Part shown: piece by piece, positions 20,182 to 29,597 of the stretch
Numbering within the stretch: the stretch's first letter is position 1
Layout of the letters: the number at the start of each line of letters is the position of its first letter
Source of the DNA: JBMOUD01 sp049319665
Lineage (GTDB): Bacteria; Pseudomonadota; Gammaproteobacteria; Enterobacterales; Enterobacteriaceae
Assembly (NCBI RefSeq): GCF_049319665.1
Contig: NZ_JBMOUD010000003.1
Location: 310,001-374,000, forward strand
Direction: 5' to 3'
Length of the DNA stretch: 64,000 bases
Made by a program: the position numbers and the translations under genes
The notes under the pieces: model-generated
Database searches by the model: none
What the model saw: the letters and a program-made list of their open reading frames with translations, nothing else
What the model was told of the DNA's origin: nothing

Positions 20182-20196
20182 GTAAAGTATTGTTAA
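20182..20196 (+). promoter_or_regulatory. Candidate CpxR box upstream of htpX
   Basis: GTAAA-N5-GTTAA lies about 165 bases before htpX and differs by one base from the CpxR consensus GTAAA-N5-GTAAA. E. coli htpX is known to be under Cpx control. Binding here is inferred. Confidence 0.5.
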
Positions 20197-20358
20197 TTTA
20201 GTCGTTTCTCACCTGTTTACCCTTGAATCCTGTAGGGAAGCCCATAGGATCTAGCAAGCGCCGTCATCTGACTTGCGCTGTTTAGCAGCGTAAGTTTTTA
20301 TCTGCAAAACGATTTGATTTGCCATAGCAATGAAATAACAAAGAGGAAATAAAATTTT

Positions 20359-21243
20359 ATGATGCGTATAGCATTGTTCCTACTGACTAACCTGGCTGTG
20401 ATGTTGGTCTTTGGGGTGATTCTTAGCCTGACAGGCATCCGTTCAAGCAGTATTCCTGGCTTGATTATCATGGCGGGTTTGTTTGGTTTCGGCGGCTCTT
20501 TTGTTTCCCTGTTGATGTCAAAATGGATGGCATTGCGATCTGTTGGCGGGGAGGTCATTGAACAGCCTCGCAATGAAACTGAGCAGTGGTTGATGAACGT
20601 GGTTCGCCGCCAGTCACAACAAGCGGGCATTGCGATGCCGCAGGTGGCAATTTATCATGCACAAGATATCAACGCTTTTGCCACGGGAGCACGTCGTGAT
20701 GCTTCTCTGGTTGCTGTAAGTACCGGGCTATTGCAAAGCATGAGCCAGGACGAAGCGGAAGCCGTTATTGCCCACGAAATTAGCCATATCTCTAATGGTG
20801 ATATGGTGACGATGACCTTGATTCAGGGGGTGGTGAATACCTTCGTGATATTTATTTCTCGTTTGCTGGCACAGGTTGCCTCCGGATTCCTTTCCGGCAA
20901 CCGTGACGATGACAGTGAGAGTAGCAACGGCAACCCGATGATTTATTTCGTGGTGGCGACGGTACTGGAATTAGTATTCGGCATTTTGGCCAGCATTATC
21001 ACCATGTGGTTCTCGCGTCATCGTGAGTTCTATGCGGATGCGGGTTCTGCCAAGTTGGTAGGGCGTGAAAAAATGATTGCCGCCTTACAGCGTTTGAAAA
21101 CCAGTCATGAGCCACAGGAAGCAGGCAGCATGATGGCACTGTGTATTAACGGCAAATCCAAATCGCTGAGTGAGCTCTTTATGTCTCACCCACCGTTAGA
21201 CAAGCGTATCGAAGCGCTGCGCAGCGGCCAGTACATCAAATAA
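20359..21243 (+). CDS. htpX: Inner-membrane zinc metalloprotease HtpX
   Basis: This 294-residue M48B protease has two N-terminal membrane helices (about 5-25 and 33-55), the HEISH zinc motif in [13 protein letters not shown], two further hydrophobic segments, and a downstream EFYAD glutamate as third ligand. HtpX cleaves misfolded membrane proteins and partners functionally with FtsH. GAGGAAA precedes the start. The gene sits between prc and yebQ as in E. coli. A candidate CpxR box lies upstream, consistent with envelope-stress induction. Confidence 0.97.
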   Translation: MMRIALFLLTNLAVMLVFGVILSLTGIRSSSIPGLIIMAGLFGFGGSFVSLLMSKWMALRSVGGEVIEQPRNETEQWLMNVVRRQSQQAGIAMPQVAIYHAQDINAFATGARRDASLVAVSTGLLQSMSQDEAEAVIAHEISHISNGDMVTMTLIQGVVNTFVIFISRLLAQVASGFLSGNRDDDSESSNGNPMIYFVVATVLELVFGILASIITMWFSRHREFYADAGSAKLVGREKMIAALQRLKTSHEPQEAGSMMALCINGKSKSLSELFMSHPPLDKRIEALRSGQYIK

Positions 21244-21262
21244 GTGATACTACTTTTGCTCT

Positions 21263-21300
21263 AAACAATCAGGCCCGGCAATTGCCGGGCCTGATTGTTT
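21263..21300. terminator. Palindromic bidirectional terminator between htpX and yebQ
   Basis: A 38-base perfect palindrome, with left arm AAACAATCAGGCCCGGCAA, lies between the convergent htpX and yebQ genes. T runs on each strand are short, but the stem is very stable. Confidence 0.78.
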
Positions 21301-21334
21301 CTACTGACTGTGCATATTGTTACGCGAAATAGGC

Positions 21335-22726
21335 TTAAGAGGAGACAATGTTGTTTTGCTCTCTTGGTTTCTGAGCCATGCGCGATAAGCTAAAGCAGAC
21401 ACCGACAATGGCGACAATGCCAGCCAGGATCAGCGAAGCGTGGGTGCCGTGCATTGGGAACAAATTGAACATGAGTGCGACTAATGCTGCACCGGTACTT
21501 TGTCCCAATAGACGCGCTGTGCCGAGTAAACCACTGGCGCCACCGCTGCGATGACGCGGCGCAGATGAAACAATCGTGTGATTGTTTGGCGACTGGAACA
21601 GCCCGAAGCCCGCACCACAAATAATCATGCGCCAAATAATATTCAGATTAGAAGGATGGTCTGGTAGCAATGCCAGCGAGAAAAGACCAAAGGCAAAGAT
21701 AGCCAAGCCGATACCACCGAGTATCCCCGCGTGATAGCGCTCAACCAGTCGACCAGATATAGGTGCCATGACCATGGTTGCCAGTGGCCAAGGTGTTAAC
21801 ACTAGCCCCGTTGACACTTCATCCAGACCCAATGTGTTTTGCAAGAAGAAGGGCAAAGAAACAAGAGCGAGCATCTGCCCGGCAAAAGAGCACATCGAGG
21901 TACACAATGATAATGAAAAAATCGGGATACGTAGCAGATCGACAGGCAACAGCGGTGAAGGACGCGATAGTTGGCGACGTATAAAGAACCAGCCGATGAC
22001 TACTAATCCAACAACTTCAGCCAGTATTAGCGAATGGTTTACGCCTTGTGCATAACCGCTAATCACGCTGATGAGCAAACCGAAAGTTAACGCATTCATC
22101 AAGCTACTGGCAAAATCAAAACGTTGGCCTTGATTCTTGTTTGGGTTCATTGGCAAATACTTGATCCCCATAAAGAAGGCCAATATAGCGATAGGGACAT
22201 TGATAGCGAATAACCAAGGCCATGAGGCAAGAGAAAGTACCCCGGCTGCGACCGTTGGGCCTGCCGCTGCTGAAACGGCAACGATCAACGAGTTAACGCC
22301 CATCCCGCGGCCTAAAAATTTCTGCGGATAGATAATACGAACGAGAGCGACATTTACACTCATAATGGCCGCAGCACCAAAGCCCTGTAGAATTCGAGCA
22401 ACGGTCAGCGTAAGAAGAGAGTCAGACAGGGCACAAGCTAGCGATGTACCTCCGAAAACTAATAATCCAATCTGATAAATGCGTCGATAGCCAAAAATTT
22501 CACCTAGTGAAGCGAGTGACAACAACGAAATAGTAATCGCTAATTGATAAGCGTTGACGATCCAGATAGAAGCAGCGGGACTGGCATTGAGATCTTTAGC
22601 AATAGTAGGGAGTGCGACGTTAGCGATAGCACCGTCAAGTACGGCAACGGTTACCCCGAGCGCTATGGTGAAAATCGCACCATAACGTTGTGGTATGGGT
22701 AAACCATCATTTGTGATCGTTGTCAT
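21335..22726 (-). CDS. yebQ: DHA2-family MFS transporter YebQ
   Basis: The product is about 463 residues with fourteen predicted membrane helices. It matches E. coli YebQ in motifs such as PQRYGAI, AVLDGAIANVALPTIA, GFGLFQSPNNHT and SGGASGLLGTARLLGQS. The DHA2 branch contains multidrug efflux pumps such as SmvA; the YebQ substrate is uncertain. The start at 22726 is chosen because the YebQ-like sequence begins there; the reading frame extends to an ATG at 22774, and neither has a good ribosome site. It is convergent with htpX, the same neighbourhood as E. coli. Confidence 0.88.
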   Translation of the reverse strand: MTTITNDGLPIPQRYGAIFTIALGVTVAVLDGAIANVALPTIAKDLNASPAASIWIVNAYQLAITISLLSLASLGEIFGYRRIYQIGLLVFGGTSLACALSDSLLTLTVARILQGFGAAAIMSVNVALVRIIYPQKFLGRGMGVNSLIVAVSAAAGPTVAAGVLSLASWPWLFAINVPIAILAFFMGIKYLPMNPNKNQGQRFDFASSLMNALTFGLLISVISGYAQGVNHSLILAEVVGLVVIGWFFIRRQLSRPSPLLPVDLLRIPIFSLSLCTSMCSFAGQMLALVSLPFFLQNTLGLDEVSTGLVLTPWPLATMVMAPISGRLVERYHAGILGGIGLAIFAFGLFSLALLPDHPSNLNIIWRMIICGAGFGLFQSPNNHTIVSSAPRHRSGGASGLLGTARLLGQSTGAALVALMFNLFPMHGTHASLILAGIVAIVGVCFSLSRMAQKPREQNNIVSS

Positions 22727-22973
22727 TGAGTGAATCGGCGTTTCGTTAATGATAATTGGTAAGAATATTATCATGCTAATTATCGATTTTTACGAATGCT
22801 GAATATTCAGATTTGCTTATTATTTGTAACCAGAGTTAACGCCTGTTGTTACATATACAAAGGCGGATAGTCGACATTATGTCGGGAAAACAACGAGAGA
22901 AGCATGGCAGAAGAGGGGACAGTTTGGCCGTTTTTTTCAAGAAGTTTTATAGTAATCGCGGGGTAGGATTTTT

Positions 22974-23002
22974 TTTACCCACGAATAATTCTCGTGGGTA
23001 AA
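22974..23002. repeat. Inverted repeat downstream of lpxO
   Basis: Eleven-base arms TTTACCCACGA / TCGTGGGTAAA surround a seven-base loop. The T tract lies on the wrong side for terminating lpxO transcripts, so this is an RNA 3'-end hairpin or a protein site rather than a canonical terminator. Confidence 0.6.
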
Positions 23003-23021
23003 TGTCGTTGTATAAACGAAC

Positions 23022-23927
23022 TTATCTCAGGCTAGGAATGATGATAGCGGCAAGAATTGCGGCGATAACAATCCATTTGAGCAAGTAGTAAGTTTTACGG
23101 CTGCGTGCTTTAAGCGCCTGTCCGCCATTACGCAATGCATATACGTATTTGAATATACGATTAATAAAGCCAGTGCGATCTTGGTCATCATTTGGTGAGC
23201 TGGCGGCCGACATTAATGTACTACCAACCCAATGATTGACATGCTGTGCCCAGCGCCATTTCATCTTTCGCTCAACATCACAGAACAGAATAATACGCGT
23301 TTCGTCAGTTTTGTTTTCAGCCCAGTGAACAAAGGTTTCATCAAAGATGACCGGTTTGCCATCACGCCAGCTGTGCTTGATACCATCGACTTCAATGAAG
23401 CAGCGATCGTCGTTAGGTGTCATCAAACCCAGGTGATAACGTACTGAGCCAGCGTAAGGGTCGCGGTGTTTACCCAAATAGCTACCAGAAGGCAACTCAG
23501 CAAACATCGCCGCTTTGATTGACGGAATACTATTAACTAATTCAACGGTTTTCGGACAAAGTGTTTCTGCCGAAGGGTGGCTATCGCCGTACCATTTTAA
23601 ATAAAAACGCTTCCACCCACGTTTGAAGAACGTATTAAAGCCTGCATCATTATTGGTTTTCGCGGCTTTGATGTGATCCTGTAAACGCACGGCTTCATCA
23701 CGGATGACCTCCCAGTTTTCAGTTAGCTTCTGCAACTCTGGAAAATCCTCCGCAGGGAAATAAGGCTTGGAGGGAAGGGCAGAAAAGCCGGTCATAAACA
23801 TATTCACCGGGCCCATAAACGTCGAATGATCGAGCAACTGACGAGAAAATTTTTGTTTAACCTTGCCGCGAGAATGGGCATATATAAAGCTGATAACAAA
23901 AATAGTAAGAATGATTATGGCTACCAT
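23022..23927 (-). CDS. lpxO: LpxO-type lipid A 2-hydroxylase (Fe/2-oxoglutarate dioxygenase)
   Basis: The protein is about 301 residues with hydrophobic segments at both ends and an aspartyl/asparaginyl beta-hydroxylase domain between them. Iron ligands appear in GKHRDPYAGSVRYHLG and later FVHWAENKTDE; the RCFIEVDG and FCDVERKMKWRWA stretches are shared with Salmonella LpxO. LpxO adds a 2-hydroxyl group to the secondary acyl chain of lipid A at the inner membrane, dependent on oxygen. An ATG at 23927 has GAGG at proper spacing, whereas an upstream ATG at 23936 abuts it. The gene is a single unit between yebQ and tcyP, and a PhoP-like box lies upstream. Enzyme class is confident; lipid A as substrate rests on homology. 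Confidence 0.88.
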   Translation of the reverse strand: MVAIIILTIFVISFIYAHSRGKVKQKFSRQLLDHSTFMGPVNMFMTGFSALPSKPYFPAEDFPELQKLTENWEVIRDEAVRLQDHIKAAKTNNDAGFNTFFKRGWKRFYLKWYGDSHPSAETLCPKTVELVNSIPSIKAAMFAELPSGSYLGKHRDPYAGSVRYHLGLMTPNDDRCFIEVDGIKHSWRDGKPVIFDETFVHWAENKTDETRIILFCDVERKMKWRWAQHVNHWVGSTLMSAASSPNDDQDRTGFINRIFKYVYALRNGGQALKARSRKTYYLLKWIVIAAILAAIIIPSLR

Positions 23928-24035
23928 AGGTTCCATCCTCTAAAAATTAGCTGTAAGGCGGTATTATAAATGATAAATAGATTAAAATTGTAATTTCACC
24001 GTATTAATTACGTTTATTCTTTTGTGCGAATGTAT

Positions 24036-24052
24036 TAAATGCTGGCTAAACA
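24036..24052 (-). promoter_or_regulatory. Weak candidate PhoP box upstream of lpxO
   Basis: On the minus strand TGTTTA-N5-CATTTA lies about 110 bases before lpxO. The first half-site is perfect and the second matches four of six positions. In Salmonella, 2-hydroxylation of lipid A is PhoP-controlled, which makes the site plausible only. Confidence 0.3.
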
Positions 24053-24060
24053 AATTGCTA

Positions 24061-24098
24061 TAAAAACAAAAAAACCGAAGTGACGAGCTTCGGTTTTT
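24061..24098. terminator. Terminator downstream of tcyP
   Basis: An AAAACCGAAG / CTTCGGTTTT stem with a seven-base loop has A residues on the left and T residues on the right. It works in both directions and ends tcyP transcription on the minus strand. Confidence 0.9.
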
Positions 24099-24118
24099 TG
24101 TTTTTAGAACGTTAGGAT

Positions 24119-25510
24119 TTAACGATGTGCTAATTCCGCATGCTCTTCTGCATCCATCACTTTCTTATCGGTCTGCTTGAGTATTTGACTCGTGATAGTA
24201 CCTGCAGTCATGGAACCACTCACGTTGAGTGCCGTACGGCCCATATCGATCAACGGTTCGATGGATATCAGCAGGGCAACCAGCGTAACCGGCAAGCCCA
24301 TCGCAGGAAGCACGATCAGCGCAGCAAAGGTTGCGCCACCGCCCACGCCGGCAACGCCAGCAGAGCTTAAGGTGACAATACCGACCAGAGTCGCAATCCA
24401 CATTGGGTCAAACGGGTTGATACCCACGGTCGGTGCTACCATTACCGCCAGCATGGTTGGATACAGGCCTGCACAGCCGTTTTGACCGATGGTTGCCCCA
24501 AAAGATGCCGAGAAGCTGGCGATCGATTCTGGAATACCTAAACGACGCGTTTGTGCTTCAACATTTAGCGGAATTGAGGCAGCGCTTGAGCGGCTGGTGA
24601 AAGCAAAGGTCAATACTGGCCATACTTTACGGAAAAATTTCGCCGGATTAACACCGGTAAAGGAGAGCAGTAAGCCATGTACTGCAAACATAATGGCCAG
24701 GCCAAGATAAGATGCCACCACAAAGCTGCCAAGCTTAATAATGTCATGAATGTTGGAACCCGCGACAACTTTGGTCATCAGCGCCATGACGCCATATGGT
24801 GTAAGTTTCATCACCAGACGAACTAATTTCATTACCCAGGCTTGTAAGGTATCAATGAAAGCTAAAACGCGTTCACCCTTCTCGGCATCATCTTTCACCA
24901 GTTGCAGGGCAGCAACACCAACAAAGGCTGAGAAGATGACTACGCTGATGATTGAGGTCGGGCTTGCACCGGTCAAATCAGCAAATGGGTTTTTAGGAAT
25001 AAATGACAGAACCAACTGCGGGAAGGTCAGATCGGCGACTTTGCCTACATAAGTCGTTTGTAACGCAGCCAGACGCGCAGTTTCTTGTGGTCCTTGTACC
25101 AAACCTTCAGCGGTCAAGCCAAAGAGTTTAGTAACGAACACGCCAACCAGCGCTGATATCAGCGTAGTGAATAATAATGTACCAATGGTCAAGAAGCTGA
25201 TTTTGCCAAGCGATGAGGCATTATGCAGTTTAGCAACGGCGCTCAGAATAGAAACAAAGACCAATGGCATCACGATCATCTGCAACAGTTGCACATAGCC
25301 ATTGCCGACAATATTAAACCAACTGATAGATGAGGCGAGGATAGCATTGCCTGAACCATAAATCAGTTGCAGCGCCAGGCCAAAAATCACGCCAAGGACC
25401 AGACCAGTTAATACTTTCTTCGCCAGACTCCACTGCTTGTTGCTAAATTTAGCCAATAGCAACAGCAGTACTGCGAAGACCACTACGTTTAAAACGAGCG
25501 GAATATTCAT
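24119..25510 (-). CDS. tcyP: L-cystine sodium-symport-family transporter TcyP (YdjN)
   Basis: This 463-residue dicarboxylate/amino acid:cation symporter matches E. coli YdjN nearly throughout. Diagnostic stretches are [40 protein letters not shown] and [14 protein letters not shown], the last two lying in the transport core. It imports L-cystine across the inner membrane and contributes to sulphur supply and redox balance. The ATG at 25510 has TTGGAG upstream; an in-frame extension to 25546 has no such support. The gene neighbours ydjM, as in E. coli. Confidence 0.94.
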   Translation of the reverse strand: MNIPLVLNVVVFAVLLLLLAKFSNKQWSLAKKVLTGLVLGVIFGLALQLIYGSGNAILASSISWFNIVGNGYVQLLQMIVMPLVFVSILSAVAKLHNASSLGKISFLTIGTLLFTTLISALVGVFVTKLFGLTAEGLVQGPQETARLAALQTTYVGKVADLTFPQLVLSFIPKNPFADLTGASPTSIISVVIFSAFVGVAALQLVKDDAEKGERVLAFIDTLQAWVMKLVRLVMKLTPYGVMALMTKVVAGSNIHDIIKLGSFVVASYLGLAIMFAVHGLLLSFTGVNPAKFFRKVWPVLTFAFTSRSSAASIPLNVEAQTRRLGIPESIASFSASFGATIGQNGCAGLYPTMLAVMVAPTVGINPFDPMWIATLVGIVTLSSAGVAGVGGGATFAALIVLPAMGLPVTLVALLISIEPLIDMGRTALNVSGSMTAGTITSQILKQTDKKVMDAEEHAELAHR

Positions 25511-25717
25511 ACCCGTAACTCCAAAATGTTGGTGTTGTTGACTCACTTTTTAGTGAGCTTATTTGCCTATGCGCAACAGCCGACGTGCGTGGGTCGTTAC
25601 GCGTAGCGTTATGGCAAATATAGTAACATTCTGTAATAACGGTTTATATATCCAAAAGGAATTGGCTATTTCTTTTTGGAATAAGCTATTTTGTGTTGCC
25701 AGTTTGAGAGACACGCA

Positions 25718-26284
25718 TCAAAGAATGCCCGGCAATAGTTTTATCCAGTGACCGAAAGAGTCTGGTTTTACTGCATAAATAATCGGCGACCAGTTCGGCC
25801 AAAATAACGCTAAACCGACTAAACAAAGACAGAAGGTTCGTTCTAACTGATTGCCTTGTTTACTATTGATCAATGGTAGGCGAAAGCGCCAGCGGCAAGG
25901 CCAAAGCAGAGGAACACCGGCGGGCGTTAGCATATCGGCCAAAATATGGCTTAGGTAGCCGACAATCATCGCTTGCAGAGCATCAACCGGAATAACCCAA
26001 CCATGAGGAAAATGGCTACGGAATAGAAAAATTCCCGCAAATACGACCAATAAGCTATGAGTAAATCCCCGATGACCGCATAAACGTGCAATAGGATGAG
26101 ATATCCATTTCAAACGCTGACCAAGCAGCGATTTCGGATGGTCAATATCCGGGAGTAAACAGGTAAGCAACGACCCAGGAATGATGTGCCACCAGTCACC
26201 ATTTGCTAATTCAGGTGATAACTCCGCCTTTTTCGCAAAAACGGCACAAGCGATTGAAAAAATGAGGTGACCTTCCCCAGTCAT
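25718..26284 (-). CDS. ydjM: YdjM family metal-dependent hydrolase-like membrane protein
   Basis: The 188-residue protein begins with TGEGHLIFSIACAV and contains the LLPDIDHPKSLLGQ and HRGFTHSLL motifs of the YdjM/YfhO-like family, plus several hydrophobic helices. The D-D-H and H-R-x-x-TH residues are the predicted metal ligands. E. coli YdjM is an SOS-induced inner-membrane protein of unknown function. A near-perfect LexA box lies 20 bases upstream, so SOS regulation is conserved here. It is transcribed toward tcyP. Confidence 0.92.
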   Translation of the reverse strand: MTGEGHLIFSIACAVFAKKAELSPELANGDWWHIIPGSLLTCLLPDIDHPKSLLGQRLKWISHPIARLCGHRGFTHSLLVVFAGIFLFRSHFPHGWVIPVDALQAMIVGYLSHILADMLTPAGVPLLWPCRWRFRLPLINSKQGNQLERTFCLCLVGLALFWPNWSPIIYAVKPDSFGHWIKLLPGIL

Positions 26285-26303
26285 AGTAAATCCAAGATAA
26301 ATA

Positions 26304-26321
26304 ACTGTTATTTTATCCAGT
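26304..26321 (-). promoter_or_regulatory. LexA (SOS) box of ydjM
   Basis: ACTG-N10-CAGT with an A/T-rich core matches the LexA consensus (CTG-N10-CAG) exactly in its conserved bases. It lies at -20 to -37 relative to the ydjM start codon. E. coli ydjM is a known LexA target. Confidence 0.85.
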
Positions 26322-26566
26322 GTAATGGAAAGGCGATCATGGCGGAAGTCGTTACGCTGTAACTAATTGTCAATTTATTGATATTTAAAGATTAAATATC
26401 ATTTTTATGACTGATTTGTGACCATTGGATAGGATGATACTCAGCTGAAAGAGGAATGCTGAGTAACTTAGTGTGTTTGCCCAGCGAGACATAACACTGC
26501 GACGGTTACCGAAAAAGTAGGCGACCATCGCAGTGCCAATATATTCTGATGAGGAAGCGTCAGAAA

Positions 26567-27232
26567 CTACAGAATATGTTCGGGCGTTAATTGCAATAGG
26601 GAAGAGAGTTTGACGTCAGACAGGGCCCAGCGAGGGTCGTCTTTAAACTCGTCGGCTGGGATCACAATTGAGCGCATACGTGCTGCTTTTGTAGCAATCA
26701 TACCGTTAAATGAGTCTTCAAGCGTGATGCAGTTTAATGGGTTTACACCAAGCTGTGCCGCGGCTTGTAGGTAAACTTCTGGATGAGGCTTGCTATAGGG
26801 CAGTTTCTCCGCTGAGACTCTAACCTGAAAATAGGGTTGCAGATCAAATAGAGCAATAACTCTATCCAGCATATGCAAAGGCGAAGCTGACGCCATGCCA
26901 ATTTTCAACCCCTGTGCCTGGCATAGTTGCAATGCTTGATGAACGCCAGGGAGCAAAGGACGAGTTTCTTCGATGAGTTGCAATGCGCGAGCAATAATCA
27001 TATCGGTAACTTGTTGCTCATTAGGTCCCTGCCATGGCAAGGCCTGGTACCACATTTTAACGACTTGGTCGATGCGAAGCCCCAGAGTGTCTGGCAACAG
27101 ATGTCGCTGAGTCAGGTCAACACCAAGCTGGCTGAAAATATCAAGTTCGGCCTGGAGCCATAATGGTTCAGAATCAATAAGCAGGCCGTCCATATCAAAT
27201 ATTGCTGCGTGGACAGGTCGTAGATAGGCCAT
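26567..27232 (-). CDS. hxpB: HAD hydrolase HxpB (YniC), hexitol/sugar phosphatase
   Basis: The protein has 221 residues in a beta-phosphoglucomutase-like HAD fold. The nucleophile is Asp13 in FDMDGLLIDSEP, motif II is GMASASP, the motif III lysine is in KPHPEVYL, and the metal aspartate pair lies in LEDSFNG. HxpB dephosphorylates 2-deoxyglucose-6-phosphate and hexitol phosphates in the cytosol. AGGAG precedes the ATG at 27232; a 13-codon extension to 27271 is unlikely. It is divergent from yniB, as in E. coli. Confidence 0.92.
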   Translation of the reverse strand: MAYLRPVHAAIFDMDGLLIDSEPLWLQAELDIFSQLGVDLTQRHLLPDTLGLRIDQVVKMWYQALPWQGPNEQQVTDMIIARALQLIEETRPLLPGVHQALQLCQAQGLKIGMASASPLHMLDRVIALFDLQPYFQVRVSAEKLPYSKPHPEVYLQAAAQLGVNPLNCITLEDSFNGMIATKAARMRSIVIPADEFKDDPRWALSDVKLSSLLQLTPEHIL

Positions 27233-27499
27233 TAGTTGCAAGCTCCTTATGTGCTCTATACCCGCTACCACCTCCAGTGACAGGAGCTGTGCTTGAGGTG
27301 TAATGAGTATATTTACTTTGCTGATTGGTTAAAAATGGTTGTTTGGAGGATAACATAGTGCGTGGTATCACTTAACTACTGACCAGACAAAATGCGGCAT
27401 TTAACGGCAAGTTACTAAATCTGTGGGCGTCTTACACTAACTATGAGTAAACTTGCTCGACGAGAAAGATGTTCTTAGGTGTTTTTACAAGGGGTATTC

Positions 27500-28048
27500 A
27501 TGACGCATCAACAGGGCGGGCGCATCGCCGTATTAAAGCGGATACTGGGGTGGGTGATTTTTATCGTTGCGTTGCTTTCAACACTGATTTCTGTACTCAA
27601 TTTTATCTATGAGCAAAGTAAATCTACGACTGGGATTAATGCAGTAATTCTCGACTTTATTCATGTGATGGTCGATATGGTCCGCTTTAATACTCCATTC
27701 TTAAATGTATTTTGGTACAACGCGCCGTTACCAGCATTAGGCGTAGGTATGACATTAGCGAATATTATGTTTGTCATTATTTATTGGCTGATATTTGTGG
27801 GCATTGCGCTACAAGCATCGGGCTTGAAAATGTCGCAACAAGTAAAACGTATTCGTGAAAACGTTCAAGATCAATTGATTATGGAGCAAACTAAAGAAGG
27901 TGAAAAACGCACGCGTGAAGCAATAGAATCACGTATTGATGTTCCTAATTCCCCTATTTATAAACAATATTTCCCGCTATTTATTTTACCGATCATTATT
28001 GCTGTCGTTGCTTATTTTGCTTTGAAGTTAACAGGCCTAATTATGTGA
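27500..28048 (+). CDS. yniB: YniB family inner membrane protein
   Basis: The protein is 182 residues with membrane helices near the N terminus (about 15-35), at 75-100 and at the C terminus (155-178). A basic, charged cytoplasmic segment (SQQVKRIRENVQDQ) lies between the last two. E. coli YniB is an uncharacterised protein encoded between yniA and yniC, and the same neighbours occur here. AAGGGG precedes the ATG at 27500; an earlier start at 27479 overlaps this ribosome site. Function unknown. Confidence 0.87.
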   Translation: MTHQQGGRIAVLKRILGWVIFIVALLSTLISVLNFIYEQSKSTTGINAVILDFIHVMVDMVRFNTPFLNVFWYNAPLPALGVGMTLANIMFVIIYWLIFVGIALQASGLKMSQQVKRIRENVQDQLIMEQTKEGEKRTREAIESRIDVPNSPIYKQYFPLFILPIIIAVVAYFALKLTGLIM

Positions 28049-28128
28049 CCTCAACTCCAAATGATTGAAATTGTGTCAAGGTAATAAACGAGCGTAGACG
28101 CAACTTCAATCATGAAGGATATAAATAA

Positions 28129-28166
28129 GTGAGCCTGAATTTTCAATAAGATGCGGGCTCACTCTC
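28129..28166 (+). terminator. Weak hairpin downstream of yniB
   Basis: GTGAGCC / GGCTCAC arms with a 20-base loop are followed by TCTCTCT. This is a possible terminator between convergent yniB and yniA, with a poor U tract. Confidence 0.4.
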
Positions 28167-28197
28167 TCTAGTTTCCTGCTGCATTAGATCGCATTCT

Positions 28198-29055
28198 TTA
28201 CTGCAATAACCTATCTATCGCTCGCTGAGCGACCACGTTATGTTGTCCTCCATAAAGATTACTGCGATTGAGTAAGTAATACAGTTGATATAGCGGTTGG
28301 CGCAGGACAAAATCGTCTGGCAATGGGCACTTGCTCTGGTAGCCGTCATAAATTTGAGCCGGTACATTAGGATATAATGGCAACATTGCTAAATCACACT
28401 CTCTATCGCCCCAATAGCATGCAGGGTCGAAAATAACAGGACCTTGCTCCGCCTGAGCGCAATTATGTGGCCAGAGATCGCCATGTAACAGTGAAGGCTG
28501 GGGATGGTGATGTTGCAAATGCAAATAAACTTGCTCGGTAATATCGTCGGCATTACCAAAAATTATGCCTTTTTCAGTTGCAAGTTGAAGCTGCCAGCCA
28601 ATTCGTTGTTCGGCAAAAAAGGTTGGCCATCGACGCTGCCATGCATTGGGTTGAATAATGGTTGCTAATTCATTATCGACATCAAGGCCAAACTGCAATT
28701 GTTCACTCCATTGATGAAGTGCTGCCAATTGTTGGCCAAGTAAATAAGCATTGTGAGCATCTAAGGGTTTAAGCGGAATATATTCAAGCAGTAAGAAACT
28801 ATCGTCGCGGTCACTGCCAACACCGTAAACGTCGGGCACTCTCACAGTATTGCTACGGGCGAGGAGGGCAAGTTGATCGGCTTCGGCACTGAAAATAGGT
28901 AACATATTGCGTGTATTGCATTTTACAAAAATTTCATGCTCACCATGGCTAATCAGCCAGGCAGGATGTATATCCCCGCCAGGTAACTCGGTGCGCTTAG
29001 TTATTTCTGCACTACCTAAATGCTCGTTTAACAGTCGATGAATGGCTTGCCACAT
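28198..29055 (-). CDS. yniA: Fructosamine kinase family protein YniA
   Basis: This 285-residue protein has an aminoglycoside-phosphotransferase-like kinase fold. The catalytic loop LLHGDLWPHNCA supplies the catalytic aspartate, and the IFDPACYWGDRECDLAM segment supplies the metal-binding aspartate. Fructosamine kinases phosphorylate glycated amines and start deglycation; YniA of E. coli is placed in the family but its natural substrate is unsettled. The N terminus MWQAIHRLLNEHLG matches E. coli. It is convergent with yniB. Confidence 0.92.
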   Translation of the reverse strand: MWQAIHRLLNEHLGSAEITKRTELPGGDIHPAWLISHGEHEIFVKCNTRNMLPIFSAEADQLALLARSNTVRVPDVYGVGSDRDDSFLLLEYIPLKPLDAHNAYLLGQQLAALHQWSEQLQFGLDVDNELATIIQPNAWQRRWPTFFAEQRIGWQLQLATEKGIIFGNADDITEQVYLHLQHHHPQPSLLHGDLWPHNCAQAEQGPVIFDPACYWGDRECDLAMLPLYPNVPAQIYDGYQSKCPLPDDFVLRQPLYQLYYLLNRSNLYGGQHNVVAQRAIDRLLQ

Positions 29056-29597
29056 AGTTGACCCCTTTCTGACTGGTTAGAAATCTGACTAATTATCGAT
29101 TTTTACAGTTAATGAACTCTTAACATAGTCGTGCTTCTTACTATCAGTCTTTTCTTACGCTCAATTTGTCTTACTCTCAATCCATTTTAGCAATCAATCT
29201 GTCCCGGCAATCTGGTAGTTTTTACAGGTTAAAATATCGAATGAGCGCACGGTTAATAGCAAGGCATATATATCCGTCATACTTGAAGTTGCTTCTGTGT
29301 TGGCCACGAATCACATACGTGAGTAACTATCATTGGGATGCGTTTCCTTACCGCGTTGAGGCCACTTCAATTATTTGGGTTATAAACAGAATCAGGCTAA
29401 CTTATTACAATTGTAAATTTTCGTCTGTAATAAATTAAATTATCATAAAAACACTGCGTTATTCCCAGAATTATCTTATCGACGATCATTTGTTATGTTC
29501 TAGATCAATACTTTATTCAGCTTAGACTAAAAAATATATACAGCTCCTCACAAAATATGTATATGCTGCATTTCGTTCTGGTTTCGAGAGACTGAAT
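29056..29597. other. Intergenic region between divergent yniA and emtA, holding an ERIC-like element
   Basis: No gene is visible in these 542 bases. The centre is an ERIC-like repeat (29269-29384). The remainder is AT-rich and must contain the promoters of yniA and emtA. A 90-codon ORF crossing the repeat is an artefact of the repeat sequence. Confidence 0.6.
29269..29384 (-). repeat. ERIC-like intergenic repeat, copy 1
   Basis: The segment starts TATATCCGTCATACTTGAAG and ends TTATTTGGGTTATA. Both ends and the inner imperfect inverted repeat resemble the ERIC (IRU) family common in yersiniae. It is the reverse orientation of the copy at 39691. Compared with the usual length (about 127 bases) it is slightly shortened in the middle. 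Confidence 0.75.

Noticed and set aside
22974..23002. Inverted repeat after lpxO considered as a terminator
   Set aside because: The T run lies before the stem in the plus direction and gives As in the minus direction, so it is not a canonical terminator for lpxO.
29166..29438. 90-codon ORF upstream of emtA
   Set aside because: Most of it runs through the ERIC-like repeat and codes for no known protein.
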